A stretch of DNA of 15,593 nt from JAAYDF01 sp964511155 (lineage in GTDB: Bacteria; Planctomycetota; Phycisphaerae; UBA1845; PWPN01), in NCBI GenBank assembly GCA_964511155.1, contig CAZEEJ010000139.1, forward strand, positions 1 through 15,593. Reading direction: 5' to 3'. The position numbers and the translations under genes were made by a program. Positions within the stretch are counted from its first letter, which is position 1; each line of letters opens with the position of its first letter. Positions 14,688 through 15,593 of the stretch are shown here, piece by piece. A model generated the notes under the pieces. That model did not search any database and was not told where the DNA came from. It saw only the letters and a program-made list of their open reading frames with translations.

Positions 14688-14774
14688 GGCCGGTTATCCC
14701 TGGGCTTGGGGGTGCGGGCCGGTTATCCCTGGGCTTGGGGGTGCGGGCCGGTTATCCCTGGGCTTGGGGGTCCG
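14688..14774 (+). repeat. 29-bp tandem repeat, three copies
   Basis: Three abutting 29-bp units (14688-14716, 14717-14745, 14746-14774) beginning GGCCGGTTATCCCTGGGC; only the last differs, by one base near its end. The array starts directly at the 100-N gap, so its full copy number is unknown. It ends 11 bases before the dacB stop codon. No spacers, so not CRISPR. Confidence 0.95.
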
Positions 14775-14785
14775 GGATTGGGGAA

Positions 14786-15593
14786 TCACTCGTCGGAGGC
14801 GGTCTTCGATTCTGCGCCGGTGGTGGCGAGCACGTTGCAGACGGCGTCCTGGAGGCCGCGGGCGGCGGAGGAACCTTTATCCACCTTCTGGATATCGTTG
14901 CAGAGGACGCTGAAGACGTAGCGTTGCCCGTCGGCACCGAGGACGTAGCCGCTGAGCGAGGAGACGCCGCCGATGGTGCCGGTTTTGGCGAAGACCTTGC
15001 CTTGCAGATCCTTCATCCGGGACTTGAGCGTGCCGTCCTCGCCCGGGATCGCCAGATTGGTGCGCCATAGCTCGTGCCGGGGATGTCGGGCCATGTACTG
15101 CAGGATGGTGGTCAGGACGATCGGGGCGACGCGGTTGTCGTGGCTGAGGCCGGAACCGTCGTCGACGAGGAAGAGGTTGTCCGACAGGCCGAGCGATTCG
15201 AGGAACCGGCCCATGGCGGCCTGCCCGTCCTTGAGCGTGCCTTGGCGGCGCGGGCTGTCCGGTCCCGTGTAGGCACCGAGAGTCTTGAGCACGGCCTCGG
15301 CGAACATGTTGAGGCTGCTCTTATTGATGCGCCACAGGAAGTCCGGCAGGCCGGACTCGTGAACGGCAACGACCTGGAGATCAGACGGCAGGGGCTGGCC
15401 CGGGGTGCGTACCTGCTCGCGCCGATCGCGGCCGGCGATCTCGATGCCTTGGGCAGCCAGGGAGGTCCGGCAGGCACTGGCGAAGAAGGCCCCCGGATCC
15501 GTGATGGCGATGGAGAGGGGGCTGGCGGCGGTGTTGGGGCGTGAGACGGAACCCTCGACGCTGATGGTCAGCGGCCCGGAGCCCTTGCGTTTC
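14786..15593 (-). CDS. dacB: D-alanyl-D-alanine carboxypeptidase/endopeptidase, PBP4 (peptidase S13) type, N-terminus outside window
   Basis: The C-terminal 268 or so residues of a PBP4-type serine peptidase that trims or cuts peptidoglycan cross-links in the periplasm. The frame stays open to the right edge, so the gene continues beyond it. Visible in order: an EGSVSR...DPGAFFASACRTSLAAQGI stretch (usual for domain closure), the SxN motif in INKSSLNMFAEAVLKTLG, the conserved DDGSGLSHDNRV, and the KTGT box in FAKTGTIGGVSSLSGYV. The catalytic SxxK motif must lie upstream, outside the window. The ATG at 15307 is internal because conserved residues precede it. No terminator with a T-run follows; the 29-bp repeat array begins 11 bases after the stop. 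Confidence 0.93.
   Translation of the reverse strand, partial: KRKGSGPLTISVEGSVSRPNTAASPLSIAITDPGAFFASACRTSLAAQGIEIAGRDRREQVRTPGQPLPSDLQVVAVHESGLPDFLWRINKSSLNMFAEAVLKTLGAYTGPDSPRRQGTLKDGQAAMGRFLESLGLSDNLFLVDDGSGLSHDNRVAPIVLTTILQYMARHPRHELWRTNLAIPGEDGTLKSRMKDLQGKVFAKTGTIGGVSSLSGYVLGADGQRYVFSVLCNDIQKVDKGSSAARGLQDAVCNVLATTGAESKTASDE

Overview
The window reads as a scaffold piece from a GC-rich, Gram-negative bacterium, most likely a member of the Planctomycetota (PVC group). This rests on the style of the genes, not on a marker phylogeny. The clues are a very large dockerin-bearing parallel beta-helix protein, a GxGYxYP-family secreted protein, an oversized signal peptidase I with inserted domains, an LptB (so an LPS-type outer membrane), a 5S rRNA gene standing alone, and intergenic text rich in short perfect hairpins and small tandem repeats. 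Two runs of N (10 and 100 bases) show it is a scaffold, probably metagenome-derived.

Layout. Positions 3-3530 (+) hold the C-terminal 1175 codons of a secreted multi-module beta-helix protein ending in a dockerin. Positions 3578-6405 form a block bounded by 29-bp direct repeats of the 3' end of tRNA-Ser: an incomplete tRNA-Ser 3' half on the left and a complete tRNA-Ser(GGA) on the right. Inside, all on the minus strand, a PadR-type regulator is followed after a TGAGATG junction by one long gene fusing a GlpF-like aquaglyceroporin to a G3E (CobW/P47K) GTPase. This is the most unusual locus in the window and may be a small metal or metalloid-handling cargo unit.

Positions 6753-7295 (+) encode a double-ACT GcvR-like protein. 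It converges on lptB (7398-8147, -) across a hairpin and a 22-bp tandem repeat. Then come lepB (8456-10255, -), a lone 5S rRNA (10388-10495, -) with its own sigma70-type promoter and rho-independent terminator, tilS (10559-12034, -) and a tandem CDGSH iron-sulfur protein (12059-12301, -) with a good promoter. CDGSH and tilS look like an operon.

Divergently, 12539-14437 (+) is a GxGYxYP protein broken by the 10-N gap. Positions 14438-14785 hold hairpins, a 100-N gap and a 29-bp tandem repeat whose inverted copy sits on the other side of that gap. The window ends inside a dacB/PBP4-type D-alanyl-D-alanine carboxypeptidase (14786 to the edge, -).

Several genes serve the envelope: lptB (LPS transport), lepB (signal peptide removal), dacB (peptidoglycan trimming), the channel, and two secreted proteins. 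Others serve translation: tRNA-Ser, 5S rRNA and tilS. Apart from the padR/channel-GTPase pair and CDGSH-tilS they do not form one pathway.
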